64,000 bases of DNA. It comes from Streptomyces mirabilis. GTDB taxonomy: Bacteria > Actinomycetota > Actinomycetes > Streptomycetales > Streptomycetaceae. The notes beneath the pieces are model-generated. The model was not told the origin of the DNA and did not search any database. It saw only the letters and a list, made by a program, of their open reading frames with translations. The position numbers were made by a program, and so were the translations under genes. The DNA lies in NCBI RefSeq assembly GCF_018310535.1, contig NZ_CP074102.1:8928001-8992000 (forward strand), read 5' to 3'. This document shows positions 32,839 through 42,363 of the stretch, piece by piece (positions within the stretch are counted from its first letter, which is position 1; each line of letters opens with the position of its first letter).

Positions 32839-34406
32839 TCAGTCGGCGGTCTCGCGGCGGATCAGCCGTACTTCTTCGATGTCGAGACGGGTCTGCATCT
32901 GCTGCAGGACGCTGTCGTCGGTGCGCTGTTCGTCGCGGAGGCGGATCAGGATGCCGCGTTTGTGGGTGAGCAGGGCCAGGCGCAGGGCGGTGTAGTCCCG
33001 CGCGTGCAGTGCCGCCGGCTCGCCCTTGTCGGCCTGCAGGACCTCCAGGTGGGTCTCGTACTCCTGACGAAGGCGATCGGCGGCCTCGGGTGTGGTGTCG
33101 AGGGTCGTGGCGAGTTTCGGGAGGACGGCGAGGGCTTCCGCGGTGGTGGTCTCCGTGAGGTGGCGTTCCTCTTCGAGGGAGGTGTCGTGGGGGAGGCGGG
33201 CCAGCGGACTACGCCGGGCAGCAGGAGTCTCTGGAGCAGGGTAACGACGATGACCCCGCAGGTGACGAAGATGATCGCGTCGCGGTCGGGGAACGGTTCA
33301 CCCGAGTCGAGTGCGGTGGGCACCGAGAGGACCATGGCGAGCGAGACGGCGCCGCGGAAGCCCGACAGCGCGCTGACCACGCGGGCGCGGTGGGTGCTGC
33401 GGCGCAGTTTCTGGCTGGGACTGCGGTCGAGGGCACGGATCGTGTAGATGCTGGTGACCAGGAAGACGAAGCGTACGACGACGAGGGTCACGGAGATGGC
33501 CGCGATGGCGGCCAGCGCGCGGCCGAGGTCGGAGGCGCTCAGGTCGCGTACGGCCGTCCGCACCTCGAGTCCGACGAGGACGAACAGGGTGCCGTTGAGG
33601 AGGAAGGTGGCCAGGGACCAGAACTCCTCGGTCTGGCGGCGCTGGTGGGCATGGCCGAGGCGGGGTCCGGCCTGGCTCATGATGAGCCCGCACGCGATGA
33701 CGGCCAGGACCCCGGAGGCCTCGATGGACTCGGCGAACGGATACGCCGTGAAGGGGATGAGGAGGATCGCGGTGTTCTCCGCCAGAGGCGCGTCCACACG
33801 TCGGCGGACCTGGATGCCGACCCATGCGGTCAGCGCTCCTGCCGCGGCTCCGCCGACGTACGAGAGGAGGAAGAGACCCAGGACGTGCGGCACGGAGAAG
33901 TGCTCCTCGCCGACGGCGATGCCGACGGTGAGGCCGTAGACGACCAGGGCGGTGCCGTCGTTGATCAGGCTCTCGGCGCGCAGTTGCGTGACGTTTCGGC
34001 GGGGCAGCAGGCGGGCGACCACACCGAGCGCGGTGGCGTCGCTGGGTGCGACGGACACGCCGAGCACCCAGGTCGCGCCCCAGGACAGGCCCAGTTCATG
34101 GGCGACGACCGCGACCACGGCGGCCGTCAGGATGACGAGCAGGGTGCTCACGAGCACGATGCCACGCAGGTCCCGGCGGATCTGCCGCAGCGATGTGGTG
34201 ACGCTCTCCCAGTACACGAGCGCCGGAAGGAAGAGAAGCAGAACCACGTCCGGGGAGAACTGCACCCGACGCAGCGCCGGGACGAAGCCGATGATCACCC
34301 CGAGGGTGAGCAGAAGAAGTGGTTCGGGGACGCGGAGACGCCCGGAGGTGACGGTGCCGACCAGGATCGCGAGCCCGACGGCGACGAGGAGTTCGAGACC
34401 GAGCAC
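32839..34406 (-). CDS. Na+/H+ antiporter (CPA1/NhaP type), cytoplasmic tail frameshifted
   Basis: The membrane part is intact with about 12 segments and the family motifs (LLLFLPALVYWESVTT, SVAPSDATALGVVARLLPRR, RAESLINDGTALVVYG, GFRGAVSLAMVLSVP). It exchanges sodium for protons. After LLLPGVVRW (about 33205) the frame is lost. The sequence of another frame continues the family tail, RLPHDTSLEEERHLTETTTAEALAVLPKL, to IEEVRLIRRETAD and a stop at 32839. One missing base pair in the GGCGGGCC run near 33198-33203 explains this. As it stands the reading frame ends instead at 32946 with an Arg/Pro-rich tail. The start is GTG at 34406, after GGGAG. Confidence 0.85.
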
Positions 34407-34565
34407 GAGACTCTCCCAAGTGGCAGCAGGGCAACGGGACGGCGACGGAGCGGCGGGGGCGGACAACGACGACGGCGTCGCTCGCCCGCCCTCGCCACGG
34501 GCGCAGTCTGACCGGATCACCGATCCCGCAGTACGGCGATGCGCTCAACGGACGAGTGTGGCCGT

Positions 34566-35516
34566 CTACAGGTACTTGGCGTAGAAGTCCGTCAGCTTGG
34601 TGATCGCCTGCGGCACGAACTGCGGCCGGTCGCACATGTCGATGTGCGTGGCGCCGTCGATCACGAACGGCTCCTTGGGCTCGTTCGCCTTGTCGATGGC
34701 CTCGCGGCTGAAGTACAGCGTGTCGGCCTCGGAACCGGCGATCATCAGCAGCGGCCGCGGCGAGATCGACTCGACGTGGGTGAACGCGTCGAACGCCATC
34801 TGCCTGTCCAGGCTGGTGAAGGCGTACTTGCCGGGCGCGTTCGGGTGCTGCGCGCGCGGCGTGCGGTAGTAGTCGTAGACCTCGCGGTACAGCTCCGGGG
34901 TGTTCTCGTCGATCTCCTCGGCCGACATGGGCACGAAGTTGATCATATGGAGGGGCTCGCCCGCCGCCTCCTTGGTGCGCTGTTCGCCGATCTCCTTCAG
35001 ACGCTGGACGCGGAACTCCTCGGTGAACAGACCGCGCGGGACGCCGTTGCGGCGCGCGTCGCCGACGTTGAAGGCGCTGACCGTGGCGACCGCCTTGATC
35101 CGAGCCTCGGTCTGCGCCGCGTTGACGGTGTAACCGCCGCTGGCGCAGATGCCCAGCGCACCGATGCGCTCCGGGTCGACCTGGGGGTGGTCGGAGAAGT
35201 AGTCGACGGCGCAGCGGATGTCCTCGACCCGGTCGCCAGGGACCTCGAACAGGCGCGGCTCGCCGCCGCTCTCGCCGTAGTGGGAGGCGTCGTAGGCGAG
35301 CGTGATGTACCCCTGTCCGGCGAGGCGTTCGGCATACAGACCTGAGGCCTGCTCCTTCACGGCGCCGAAGGGGTGGGGGGCGACGATGGCCGGGTACTTC
35401 TTGGTCTCGTCGAAGCCGGGCGGCAGGAAGACGTTGCCGACGACCTGGTGCCCGCCGTGCGGGAAGCTGACCTTCCCGGTGCTCACACCGAGCACGGTCA
35501 TCGGCAGGAATCCCAC
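34566..35516 (-). CDS. Alpha/beta hydrolase with Cys in the nucleophile elbow
   Basis: A 316-residue hydrolase (311 if ATG at 35501 is used). The elbow [12 protein letters not shown] places Cys124 where Ser normally stands, like dienelactone hydrolases. The acid is probably Asp in AGSEADTLY and the base His in [12 protein letters not shown]. An early HPFGAVKEQ oxyanion loop is present. Function is unknown: members open lactones or cleave C-C or ester bonds. It is a single gene; its upstream side abuts a truncated dehydrogenase on the other strand. Confidence 0.85.
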   Translation of the reverse strand: MGFLPMTVLGVSTGKVSFPHGGHQVVGNVFLPPGFDETKKYPAIVAPHPFGAVKEQASGLYAERLAGQGYITLAYDASHYGESGGEPRLFEVPGDRVEDIRCAVDYFSDHPQVDPERIGALGICASGGYTVNAAQTEARIKAVATVSAFNVGDARRNGVPRGLFTEEFRVQRLKEIGEQRTKEAAGEPLHMINFVPMSAEEIDENTPELYREVYDYYRTPRAQHPNAPGKYAFTSLDRQMAFDAFTHVESISPRPLLMIAGSEADTLYFSREAIDKANEPKEPFVIDGATHIDMCDRPQFVPQAITKLTDFYAKYL

Positions 35517-35536
35517 ACCGGTGGCGAGCGCGCTCA

Positions 35537-36436
35537 GTGCATGCTCTGGCCGCTGAGGGTGAGGTCGCCGACCTGGGGGTAGCCGGCGTCGTGTCCGCCG
35601 CGGGGCCCGAGGTGACCAGGTTCTCGGTCGGGGACCGGGTGGGAGTCGGCTGCATGGTCGACTCCTGCCGGGAGTGCGACCACTGCCGGGCGGGGCTGGA
35701 GCCGTACTGCCGTGTCGGGCACGTGCGGACCTACAACGACACCGGCCGCGACGGGCAGCCCACCCTGGGCGGATACAGCGAGAAGATCGTCGTCGATGAG
35801 GCCTATGTGGTCCGCATCCCCGATGCCCTTCCGTTGCGCACCGCCGCGCCCCTGCTTTGCGCCGGGATCACGATGTACTCGCCGCTCCGGCACTGGAAGG
35901 CCGGAGCGGACAAGAGTGTCGCGATCGTTGGCTTCGGGGGCCTCGGACACGTCGGCGTGCCGATCGCGGCAGCGCTGGGCGCGCCCCCGACCGTACTGGA
36001 CCTGACCCTGGACCGGCGTGACGACGCAATGCGGCGCGGTGCCCGTGACTATCGGGTCACCACCGACCCCGCGACGTTTACTGATCTGGCCGGAACCTTC
36101 GACCTGATCGTCTCGACCGCGCCGGCGAACCTCGACTACGAGGCCCTTCTCGAACTGCTTACGCTGGACGGCACGTTCGTCAACCTCGGCGTCCCCAAGA
36201 AGCCGATCAGCGTAGATGTCTTCTCCCTTCTGTACAACCGACGATCGATGGCGGGCACGCTGGTCGGCGGCATCCAGGAGACACAGGAAATGCTCGACTT
36301 CTGCGCCGAGCACGAGATCGCCGCCGAAGTGGAGGTCATCAAGGCGGATCAGATCGACGCTGCCTTCGATCGGCTCGCAGCTGGTGACGTCCGCTACCGG
36401 TTCGTGATCGACATCAGCACGATGGCGGCAGACTGA
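35537..36436 (+). pseudogene. 5'-truncated zinc alcohol dehydrogenase (cinnamyl-alcohol-dehydrogenase type)
   Basis: The frame reads [49 protein letters not shown], then the cofactor loop [17 protein letters not shown], to [12 protein letters not shown]. The structural-zinc and NADP parts are good. The first 60 or so residues of the family, including the catalytic cysteine and the GHE histidine, are missing: GHEIAGVVS is replaced by [10 protein letters not shown]. Sequence homology starts about 35565, just past the neighbouring hydrolase start. A protein from 35537 would lack the catalytic zinc site. It is followed by a good terminator, so it was once an ordinary gene. Confidence 0.75.
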
Positions 36437-36446
36437 CTACGGACAG

Positions 36447-36482
36447 CTCCCGTCCTGCGGCTGTTGTGCAGTAGGACGGGAG
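36447..36482 (+). terminator. Terminator after the truncated dehydrogenase
   Basis: CTCCCGTCCT pairs perfectly with AGGACGGGAG around a 16-base loop, 11 bases after the stop. Confidence 0.8.
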
Positions 36483-36596
36483 ACCCGGCGCTGCTCAGCC
36501 GCCGGGCTCGGGCGTCCTTGCTGAAGGCCCAAACCTTCACCCCCTCAGTTGCAGAAGGCAACGGCACCTGACGTTGTGATCGCGAAGGGATATCCA

Positions 36597-36702
36597 GTGG
36601 CAACGTTCATATTCCTCCACGGGGGAGCCCATCAGGGTTGGCATTGGAGCTTGGTGCGACCGCTACTCGAAGAGCTAGTACTACAGCCGGAGATCATGTG
36701 AC
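36597..36702 (+). pseudogene. N-terminal fragment of another alpha/beta hydrolase, cut by an IS
   Basis: A GTG at 36597 opens VATFIFLHGGAHQGWHWSLVRPLLEEL, the first beta strand and oxyanion HGG loop of esterase/hydroxynitrile-lyase-like hydrolases. At 36679 the IS701 end begins and the frame soon stops. The rest of the hydrolase is not found in the window. Confidence 0.7.
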
Positions 36703-37367
36703 GAGGGTCTTCGTTCGTCGTTGACCGGGCATGATGCAGAGTGTGACGGCTGAGCAGATAGCCGGGTGGGACGCGGCGCTGACCGAACTGAGCGGCTCGA
36801 TGGGGCGTTTGTTCAACCGGCCGGAGCCTCGGGTGGTGTTCGCGCAGTTCGTCGAGGGGCTGCTGGCGGAGTTGCCGAGGAAGAACGGCTGGACGTTGGC
36901 CGAGCGGGCCGGGCATGTGACCGCGGATCGGATGCAGTGGCTGCTGAACGGCTCGGTGTGGTGTGCTGACCTGCTGCGGGACGCGGTCCGCGAGTACGTC
37001 GTGACACATCTGGGCGATCCGGACGCCTCGCTGGTGATCGACGACACGCAGGCGCAGAAGAAGGTCACCAAGTCGGTCGGGGTGGCCTACCAGCACTGCG
37101 GTCTGACGGGCGATGTCCCCAACTGCCAGACCATGGTGATGCTCACCTACGCCACCCAAACCGGGCATGCCTTCATCGACCGCCGCCTGTACCTGCCCGA
37201 GGAATGGACCGCCGACCAGCAGCGATGCCGTGAAACCGGGGTGCCCCAGGACGTCGGCTTCGCCACCAAGCCCGAACTGGCCAGCACGATGCTCGAGCAG
37301 GCCCGCGCAACCCACGTGCCGTTCTCCTGGGTGCTGGCCGACGCCGACTACGGCCGTGACCCGCAGC
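36679..37367 (+). mobile_element. IS701-family element, 5' fragment
   Basis: The left end is GTACTACAGCCGGAGATC at 36678-36695; the same 18 bases stand at 41149-41166 as the opposite end of a second, inverted copy, so they are probably the terminal repeat. The transposase gene inside (36731 on) is cut after residue 212 at 37367, exactly where CRISPR-like repeats begin. Confidence 0.75.
36731..37367 (+). pseudogene. IS701-family transposase, C-terminal half missing
   Basis: An N-terminal fragment of about 212 residues: MMQSVTAEQIAGWDAALTELSGSMGRLFNRPEPR, then the first DDE Asp in SLVIDDTQAQKK and the region GDVPNCQTMVMLTYATQTGHAFIDRRLYLPEEWT, and ending at VLADADYGRDPQ, which holds the second Asp. 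The family continues for about 180 more residues that are absent. The open frame runs on to 37543 through unrelated sequence. Confidence 0.85.
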
Positions 37368-37457
37368 CGGACTCCCCCGCCTGTGCAGGAAGAACCGGGG
37401 AGGCTCCCCTCGATCCCGAAAGGGGGAACGGACCACCCCCGCTCGCGCGGGGAGAGC
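37368..37457. CRISPR. Probable remnant of a type I-E CRISPR array (two repeats, one spacer)
   Basis: Repeat A at 37429-37457 reads on the minus strand GCTCTCCCCGCGCGAGC followed by GGGGGTGGTCCG: 29 bases with the CCCCGC...GCGGGG dyad of type I-E repeats. Repeat B at 37368-37395 is a degenerate 28-base version (GTTCTTCCTGCACAGGC, then GGGGGAGTCCG), as usual for the leader-distal repeat. The 33-base unique spacer at 37396-37428 gives a 61-base period, which is the type I-E period. No cas genes are in the window. With only two repeats, one of them degenerate, this is a likely but unproven call. Confidence 0.55.
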
Positions 37458-37482
37458 GTTCGAGATGTCGTCACCTCCCCTT

Positions 37483-38460
37483 TCACCAGTCCCTGGCGTC
37501 GTCCGAGCCGCTGAGCAGGTCCCTACCGAGCCGGGTCGGGTGATGGTGAACGGTCTGGGCGTTGCGGAACGTGGCAATCAGGCCGGCCTCGCGTAGGGCG
37601 GTGGCCTGCCGGGAGGCGGCGGCAGCAGACAGGCCCAGGACCGCCGCGAGGTCTCCGGTGGTCAGAGCCGGAGCCTCGACCACGGCGGCCAAAGCGGCCG
37701 CCCTGGTGGAGCCGAGCAATGTTGCCAAGGCCAAGCTTGGCGCGCGTGATGCGGGATCAAGGGCAAGGACACCGTTGGTTGCCGGGTACGTGATGGTGAC
37801 CGAGTCGGCAGCGGGGTTGATGCTGATCCCGATCGCGAGCGCCGAGGGCTGAAGAACCAACGGGCGGCCTTCAAGCGGCTCGTGGCAGTCGTGGAGGATG
37901 TCCAGGGCCAGTACAGACCCATCCCAGTGCACCATGGGGTGCAGAGTGCGCAGCATGGCATCGATACCGGATGTCGCAGCCCGGGTTCCGGCCCGAGCCG
38001 AAGCGGTAGCCACAACGGAGGTGATCCGGCGTCGGAACGGATCCAACGCGATGGTCTGGAAGCCGGAGACCAGCTTACTTAACGCGCCGTACGCGGGAGC
38101 ATGTCCATCGGCCAGAGCAGTGGTGAAGGGCGTCAGGGCACGGGCCCGAGCCAGGTCGCGCACGTGGAGGACAGTGCCGGTGGAGTCGGGATCGACGGCC
38201 GGGTGGGCCATCTGGGCCTGGACGGGACGGGCGGCCAGGCCGGAGAACGTCGGCAGATAGCCCGGGGTATAGAGGTCAAATAGCCTGGAGTAGCCCGGGT
38301 TCCAGTTGCGGGCGACCTCACGTCGCCATTGTGAGAGATGACTGGCTCGGGTCCGGTCGGCCAACACGGACCCGCCCAGGGCGAGTTCATAGCCGAAGTC
38401 GGGCGCATCAGCAATCTGCACCCGTTCAAGATCATCGGCGCCGAGGCGTATCCGTATCAA
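37483..38460 (-). CDS. ArsR-like winged-helix transcriptional regulator
   Basis: A protein of about 325 residues. The N-terminal two thirds (IRIRLGADDLERVQIADAPDFGYELALGGSVLADR and later HWDGSVLALDIL) matches a Streptomyces-type regulator family with a large sensory region. The C-terminus has a winged HTH: LGSTRAAALAAVVEAPALTTGDLAAVLGLSAAAASRQATALREAGLIATFRNAQTVHHHPTRLG. TTG at 38460 was chosen because the text upstream is not protein-like and GGGGGA lies nearby. The target is unknown. It is intact, between an IS fragment and a secreted-protein gene. Confidence 0.8.
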   Translation of the reverse strand: MIRIRLGADDLERVQIADAPDFGYELALGGSVLADRTRASHLSQWRREVARNWNPGYSRLFDLYTPGYLPTFSGLAARPVQAQMAHPAVDPDSTGTVLHVRDLARARALTPFTTALADGHAPAYGALSKLVSGFQTIALDPFRRRITSVVATASARAGTRAATSGIDAMLRTLHPMVHWDGSVLALDILHDCHEPLEGRPLVLQPSALAIGISINPAADSVTITYPATNGVLALDPASRAPSLALATLLGSTRAAALAAVVEAPALTTGDLAAVLGLSAAAASRQATALREAGLIATFRNAQTVHHHPTRLGRDLLSGSDDARDW

Positions 38461-38697
38461 CCTGAGTCCCCCAACTCGTGCCTTGCGTTGATGTCCTGAG
38501 GCCTTTGCGCGCCGGCGCAAAAGCGTAGTCGGACGCCCGGCCGGCGGGCAATCGTAGAGGCACTGAGTCACTGCGGAAGCAGCGTTCCGAGCACCTGCCC
38601 CTGGGCGCTGTGCTGAGAACGAAGACGCCAACCACCACCGCGTGGTTCATCGCCGTCGAACCATCCAAGTCACGGACAGGAACAGGGGAACCACGAG

Positions 38698-39183
38698 ATG
38701 ATCAAGAGACTCGCACTGCTCGCCCTAACCACCGGAATGCTCGCAGCGTCGCTGGCGGGGACCGCCTCGGCGCAGACCGCCCCCCGCCAGCCGGCCAAGG
38801 CCCTCAGCTGCGGCGTGATCAACATCGGGCTGCCCGGCAACGTCTATTACGGCGGTGAGTACGCCGGGCAGGTCGAGCAGCAGTACAACACCTGCAACGG
38901 GCAGGCGTCCGCGCACTGGCAGTGGGCGGGCGGCTTCCAGAACTCCCACCCAGGCGCGTGGGTGGACGTCAACATCGTCTCCTACTACAGCGCTGTGTAC
39001 GGATACGGCGGTGGGTACACCTACACCAAGGACGTCCCCACAGGCACAGTTGACATCCACTCGGCGAACCCGGACGCCTGGCACGCGCGGGCGATCGTGA
39101 ACGGCTGCGGCTCCTGGGCGTTGGGCACGGAGCACTGGTACGGCGGGCAGGACTGGGACGGCCCGCACTCGGGCGGCTGCTGA
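38698..39183 (+). CDS. Small secreted protein of unknown function
   Basis: A 161-residue protein with a clear signal peptide (MIKRLALLALTTGMLAASLAGTASAQ). The mature part is rich in Gly, Tyr and Trp and has four Cys (SCGVIN, NTCNGQ, NGCGSW, SGGC), which could form two disulfides. AHWQWAGGFQNSHPGAWVDVNIV suggests a beta-sandwich. No family recognised. ATG at 38698 follows a GGGGAACCACGAG stretch. It may be a bacteriolytic-inhibitor-like or cell-surface protein, but this is a guess. Confidence 0.75.
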   Translation: MIKRLALLALTTGMLAASLAGTASAQTAPRQPAKALSCGVINIGLPGNVYYGGEYAGQVEQQYNTCNGQASAHWQWAGGFQNSHPGAWVDVNIVSYYSAVYGYGGGYTYTKDVPTGTVDIHSANPDAWHARAIVNGCGSWALGTEHWYGGQDWDGPHSGGC

Positions 39184-39406
39184 CCCTATTCGGAATGAAG
39201 CGGTGCGAGGCCGGTGCGTCGACCAGACGTATCGGCCGGACCCGCACGGTACAGACAAGGCCCGGAACACCGCTCGCGCGAGAAGAACCCGAAGAAGGCC
39301 GCGGCCTGGGTCCAGGGCAGAGTCAGGACGGCGATGACCGTATCGCGGTCAGGTCGATGCCCACACCGAGTACGTGGAGGCCGGGGGGGTGCCTCTATGT
39401 CCTTCG
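39184..39406. other. Gap between secreted-protein gene and IS110
   Basis: No gene seen. It should contain the right (3') end of the IS110 element, whose boundary cannot be placed because IS110 elements lack inverted repeats. Confidence 0.35.
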
Positions 39407-40609
39407 TCAAGCGAGGCGTGGGGTTCTGGGTTCGTAGAAGGTGCCGTCGCGGAGCATCGCGAACAGCACGCTGATCCGCTGTCGGGCGAGGCGGAGGAGG
39501 GCCTGCGTGTGGGTCTTTCCGCGAGCTCGGCAGCGGTCGTAGTAGGAACGGGAGGCGGGATCGTGCAGGGCGGCGAACGCGGACAGGAACATCGCCCGTT
39601 TGAGCTGCCGGTTGCCGCCTCTGGGCGCGTGTTCGCCGTGGATCGAGGTTCCCGAAGACTTCGTCGTCGGGGCGAGGCCGGCGTAGGAGGCCAGATGGGC
39701 GGCGGTGGGGAAGCTGGTTGCGTCGCCGACGGTGACCAGCAAGGTGGCGGCGGTCCTGACCGCGACCCCCGGCATCGAGGTCAGGACCGGGGAAAGAGGG
39801 TGAGCCTCCAGCAACTGCCTGATCTGCGCTTCAAGGGCTCGTCGCTGTTCATGGACGGCGGCGAGCGAACGGGCAAGGGAGGGTATGACGATGTCGAGGG
39901 TGCCCGTGCCTGGAACGACGACGGTCTGTTCGTCCAGGGCATCGAAGACCTCGTCGATCAGCCGCTCGGCCATGCGTGGAGCTCTGGGTCTGGTGACCTC
40001 GACGAGCTTGCGGCGTCCGGCTTTTCGCAGCGCGGCCGGAGAGCCGTAGCGTTCCAGCAGCCAGGTCACCGCGGGGTGGTCCAGGCGTGGGCCAAGGACG
40101 CGTTCCAGCGAGGGGTGGAACTGGGTGAGCAGGCCGCGTATCCGGTTGGAGGTGCGGGTGGCCTCGGCTGCCAGGTCCTGGTCGAAGCCCACCAGCACGG
40201 TCAGTTCGGCGGTGATCTCGTCGGTGAGCTCAAGCGAGCGCAGGGTGTGCGGCATGGTCCGGGCGGCGTCCGCGATGACCGCGGCGTCCTTCGCGTCGGT
40301 CTTCGCCTCGCCCGGGTAGAGGTCGGCGATCCGGCGCATCGCGAGTCCGGGCAGGTAGGCGACCTTGCAGCCGGCGTCCCGGGCGACTGTCAGAGGCAGG
40401 GCTCCGATCGAGGCGGGCTGGTCCACGATCACCAGCACGGTGCCGAACTTCGCGGCCAGCTTGTCGAAGACGGCCCGCAGCTTCGGCTCGCTGTTGGGCA
40501 GCTGCTTGTCGAAGACCTTCTTGCCGGCCGGGGTGAGGCCGTGCCCGTGATGGGCGCTCTTGCCTACGTCCAGGCCGAGGAAGACGCCCACGTCGTCGAT
40601 GTCGTACAA
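39407..40609 (-). CDS. IS110-family transposase (DEDD type)
   Basis: A 400-residue transposase. The RuvC-like N-terminal part has VFLGLDVGKSAHHGHGL, VIVDQPASIGA and GEAKTDAKDAAVIAD, giving the DEDD acids. The C-terminal transposase-20 domain has VLTSMPGVAVRTAATLLVTVGD and FPTAAHLASYAGLAPTTKSSGTS with the catalytic Ser region. IS110 enzymes are guided by a bridge RNA from the non-coding end of the element. TTG at 40609 follows GAGGA. The frame is complete and may be active. Confidence 0.93.
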   Translation of the reverse strand: MYDIDDVGVFLGLDVGKSAHHGHGLTPAGKKVFDKQLPNSEPKLRAVFDKLAAKFGTVLVIVDQPASIGALPLTVARDAGCKVAYLPGLAMRRIADLYPGEAKTDAKDAAVIADAARTMPHTLRSLELTDEITAELTVLVGFDQDLAAEATRTSNRIRGLLTQFHPSLERVLGPRLDHPAVTWLLERYGSPAALRKAGRRKLVEVTRPRAPRMAERLIDEVFDALDEQTVVVPGTGTLDIVIPSLARSLAAVHEQRRALEAQIRQLLEAHPLSPVLTSMPGVAVRTAATLLVTVGDATSFPTAAHLASYAGLAPTTKSSGTSIHGEHAPRGGNRQLKRAMFLSAFAALHDPASRSYYDRCRARGKTHTQALLRLARQRISVLFAMLRDGTFYEPRTPRLA

Positions 40610-40879
40610 GCCGTCCTCCCGAACGGGGTTCGTGCGGTGCTGGCCAGGGCTTCGGCGTCGTATACGCGCATCCACGTTATGCAGACCTGCCGCCCGAAAA
40701 CGGCCGGGCATTGCGCCCGGCCAGGCGGTAGTCGGACCTCTCATCAGCGTCTCCAACGGCGCCTCGCGGGCCCGGTGACACCACCCCCCAGGTCATCCGT
40801 TCGACAGGGGGGAACAGCCATGCCGGGCCCGGAGGCCAGCGGTCCCGTTGCGGAACCGCGAAGAAGATAACGGGGGGGG

Positions 40880-41090
40880 CGTCTCGCCGGAGCCACTGTG
40901 GCAGGTGTTTGCCCCGGCGCTCGGTGAGCTTCTGACCGAAGGCACGAACGTGGCCGATGAAGGCATCGAGGTCAGCGCAGTGAGCCAGGATGGCTTTGAG
41001 CCGAAGGCGCTGTGGCTCGGCGGGCGTGACAAGGACGGGCGGCAGCAACCCGCCGGCACGCCGACGCCTACCACGCCCGTGCATGCCAGC
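40880..41090 (-). pseudogene. ISL3-family transposase, C-terminal fragment
   Basis: A minus-strand stretch reads LPPVLVTPAEPQRLRLKAILAHCADLDAFIGHVRAFGQKLTERRGKHLPQWL. This resembles the segment near the end of ISL3 transposases where the last catalytic region is followed by an LDAVxxHVRxFA helix. The sequence before and after does not continue the family. Likely the far half of the same ISL3 copy whose start is found at 42303-42363. Confidence 0.5.
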
Positions 41091-41148
41091 ACAATCGACC
41101 CGGACCGGGTCGATGATTGATGCACCGCGGGACCGTGCTGCGCTGCTT

Positions 41149-42302
41149 GTACTACAGCCGGAGATCTTGAGGGTCTGTAATCGGCGGGATCGGCTGGTGC
41201 TTGGCCCAGGGGCGTAGGTGGCGCGGGAGGGGATCGCCCCGGCGGCGGTATTGGCTGACGAGGGCGCGGGTCTGGTGGAGGCGGCGCCAGAACTGGCAGG
41301 CCAGGGTGGTCTCGACGGGGTGGTGGGGGTTGAGGTGGGTGGCGGCCAGGCAGTGCCGGATGGTGTGGGCGGAGGGCCGCAGGAGCGGTCCGGGGATCAG
41401 CCGGTGGCCTCGCTCTCGGCCGTGGCCAGGACTTTTCCCGAGGCGGACGGCTGCAAGTCGGCGTCGCTCTCCTGCTCTGGTTCGGGGAAGGCGGCGCGTT
41501 GGACAGCGAGGAAGGCGGTGGCCAACATGCAGGCGGTGACATGCCGGTACCAGGGCGTCCACTTGCGGACCTGGTATTGCGCGAAGCCGACGAGCTGCTT
41601 GTTGATCTCGTTGTCCTCCTCGATCTGCCAACGGCCTCCCGCCCTGGCGATGATCTCCGAAACGGTGCTGCAGGCGGGTGCGTGCACGAGGAAGTAGGCG
41701 ATCTCGCGATGGAGTTGTCCGTCCTTGCCGCGCCGGTTGGGATGCAGGGATCTGCGCAGGACCATCCAGTGGGAGAGGCCCACGGCCGGCTTCTCCTCCG
41801 TGACCTCGACGGTGAACGCGGCCCAGTCGTGGAGCCGTTCGCCCTTGGCGCCGAAGCCGCAGGAGCGGCGTTCCCACTGGTCACGGACGCGGGCATAGTG
41901 CAGCAGGTCATCGGCGCGCTTCACCGCCGGTTGGCGGGATTTTCCCGGCGGGCCGTCCAGCGGGAGGTCGACGGGGACGCCGAGCACGTAGGGCACGGCC
42001 CGGTCATGGCACCAGGCCCGCACCTGCGGATCGCGTCCGTAGCCGGAATCGGCCAGTATCCAGGTGAAGGGGACACCGGCGGCCAGGGCGCCGTCGAGCA
42101 TGGCGATGGCCAGCTCGGGCTTGGTGGCGAAGTCAACCTCGTCGGGGATGCCAGCCGCCCGGCACCGCTCACGGTCCTCGGTCCATTCCTCGGGCAGGTA
42201 CAGGGGGCGGTCGATGAAGGCGTGTCCGGCGGCGGTGGCGTAGGTGAGCATGACCATGGTCTGACAGTTGCGGACATCTCCGGTCAGTCCGCAGTGCAAG
42301 CC
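41149..42302 (-). mobile_element. Second IS701-family copy, inverted and 5'-truncated
   Basis: One end is the 18-base GTACTACAGCCGGAGATC at 41149-41166, the same as the left end of the first copy. The other end is missing: the transposase begins in the middle (HCGLTGDVRNCQTMVMLTYA) directly behind an ISL3 start. The two IS701 copies differ in many residues, so they are separate elements and not one broken copy. Confidence 0.75.
41152..42302 (-). pseudogene. IS701-family transposase, N-terminus lost and late frameshift
   Basis: From about 42302 the frame gives HCGLTGDVRNCQTMVMLTYATAAGHAFIDRPLYLPEEWT, WILADSGYGRDPQVRAWC with a DDE Asp, and GGRWQIEEDNEINKQLVGFAQYQVRKWTPWYRH with the catalytic Glu region. 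It stops at 41397 after ESEATG. The next frame continues the family end (LIPGPLLRPSAHTIRHCLAATHLNPHH to ITDPQDLRL) and stops at 41152, so one base is missing near 41399. The first 90 or so residues with the first Asp are absent. Confidence 0.8.
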
Positions 42303-42363
42303 GCTCAACGTGTATGACGGACACCCCGTCGAGGTCCAGCAGCAACGTCGTATCGTTGACCAA
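42303..42363 (-). pseudogene. ISL3-family transposase, N-terminal fragment
   Basis: A 20-residue start, MVNDTTLLLDLDGVSVIHVE, typical of Streptomyces ISL3 transposases, fused to the IS701 piece. The expected CPACG zinc region never follows. Confidence 0.55.
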
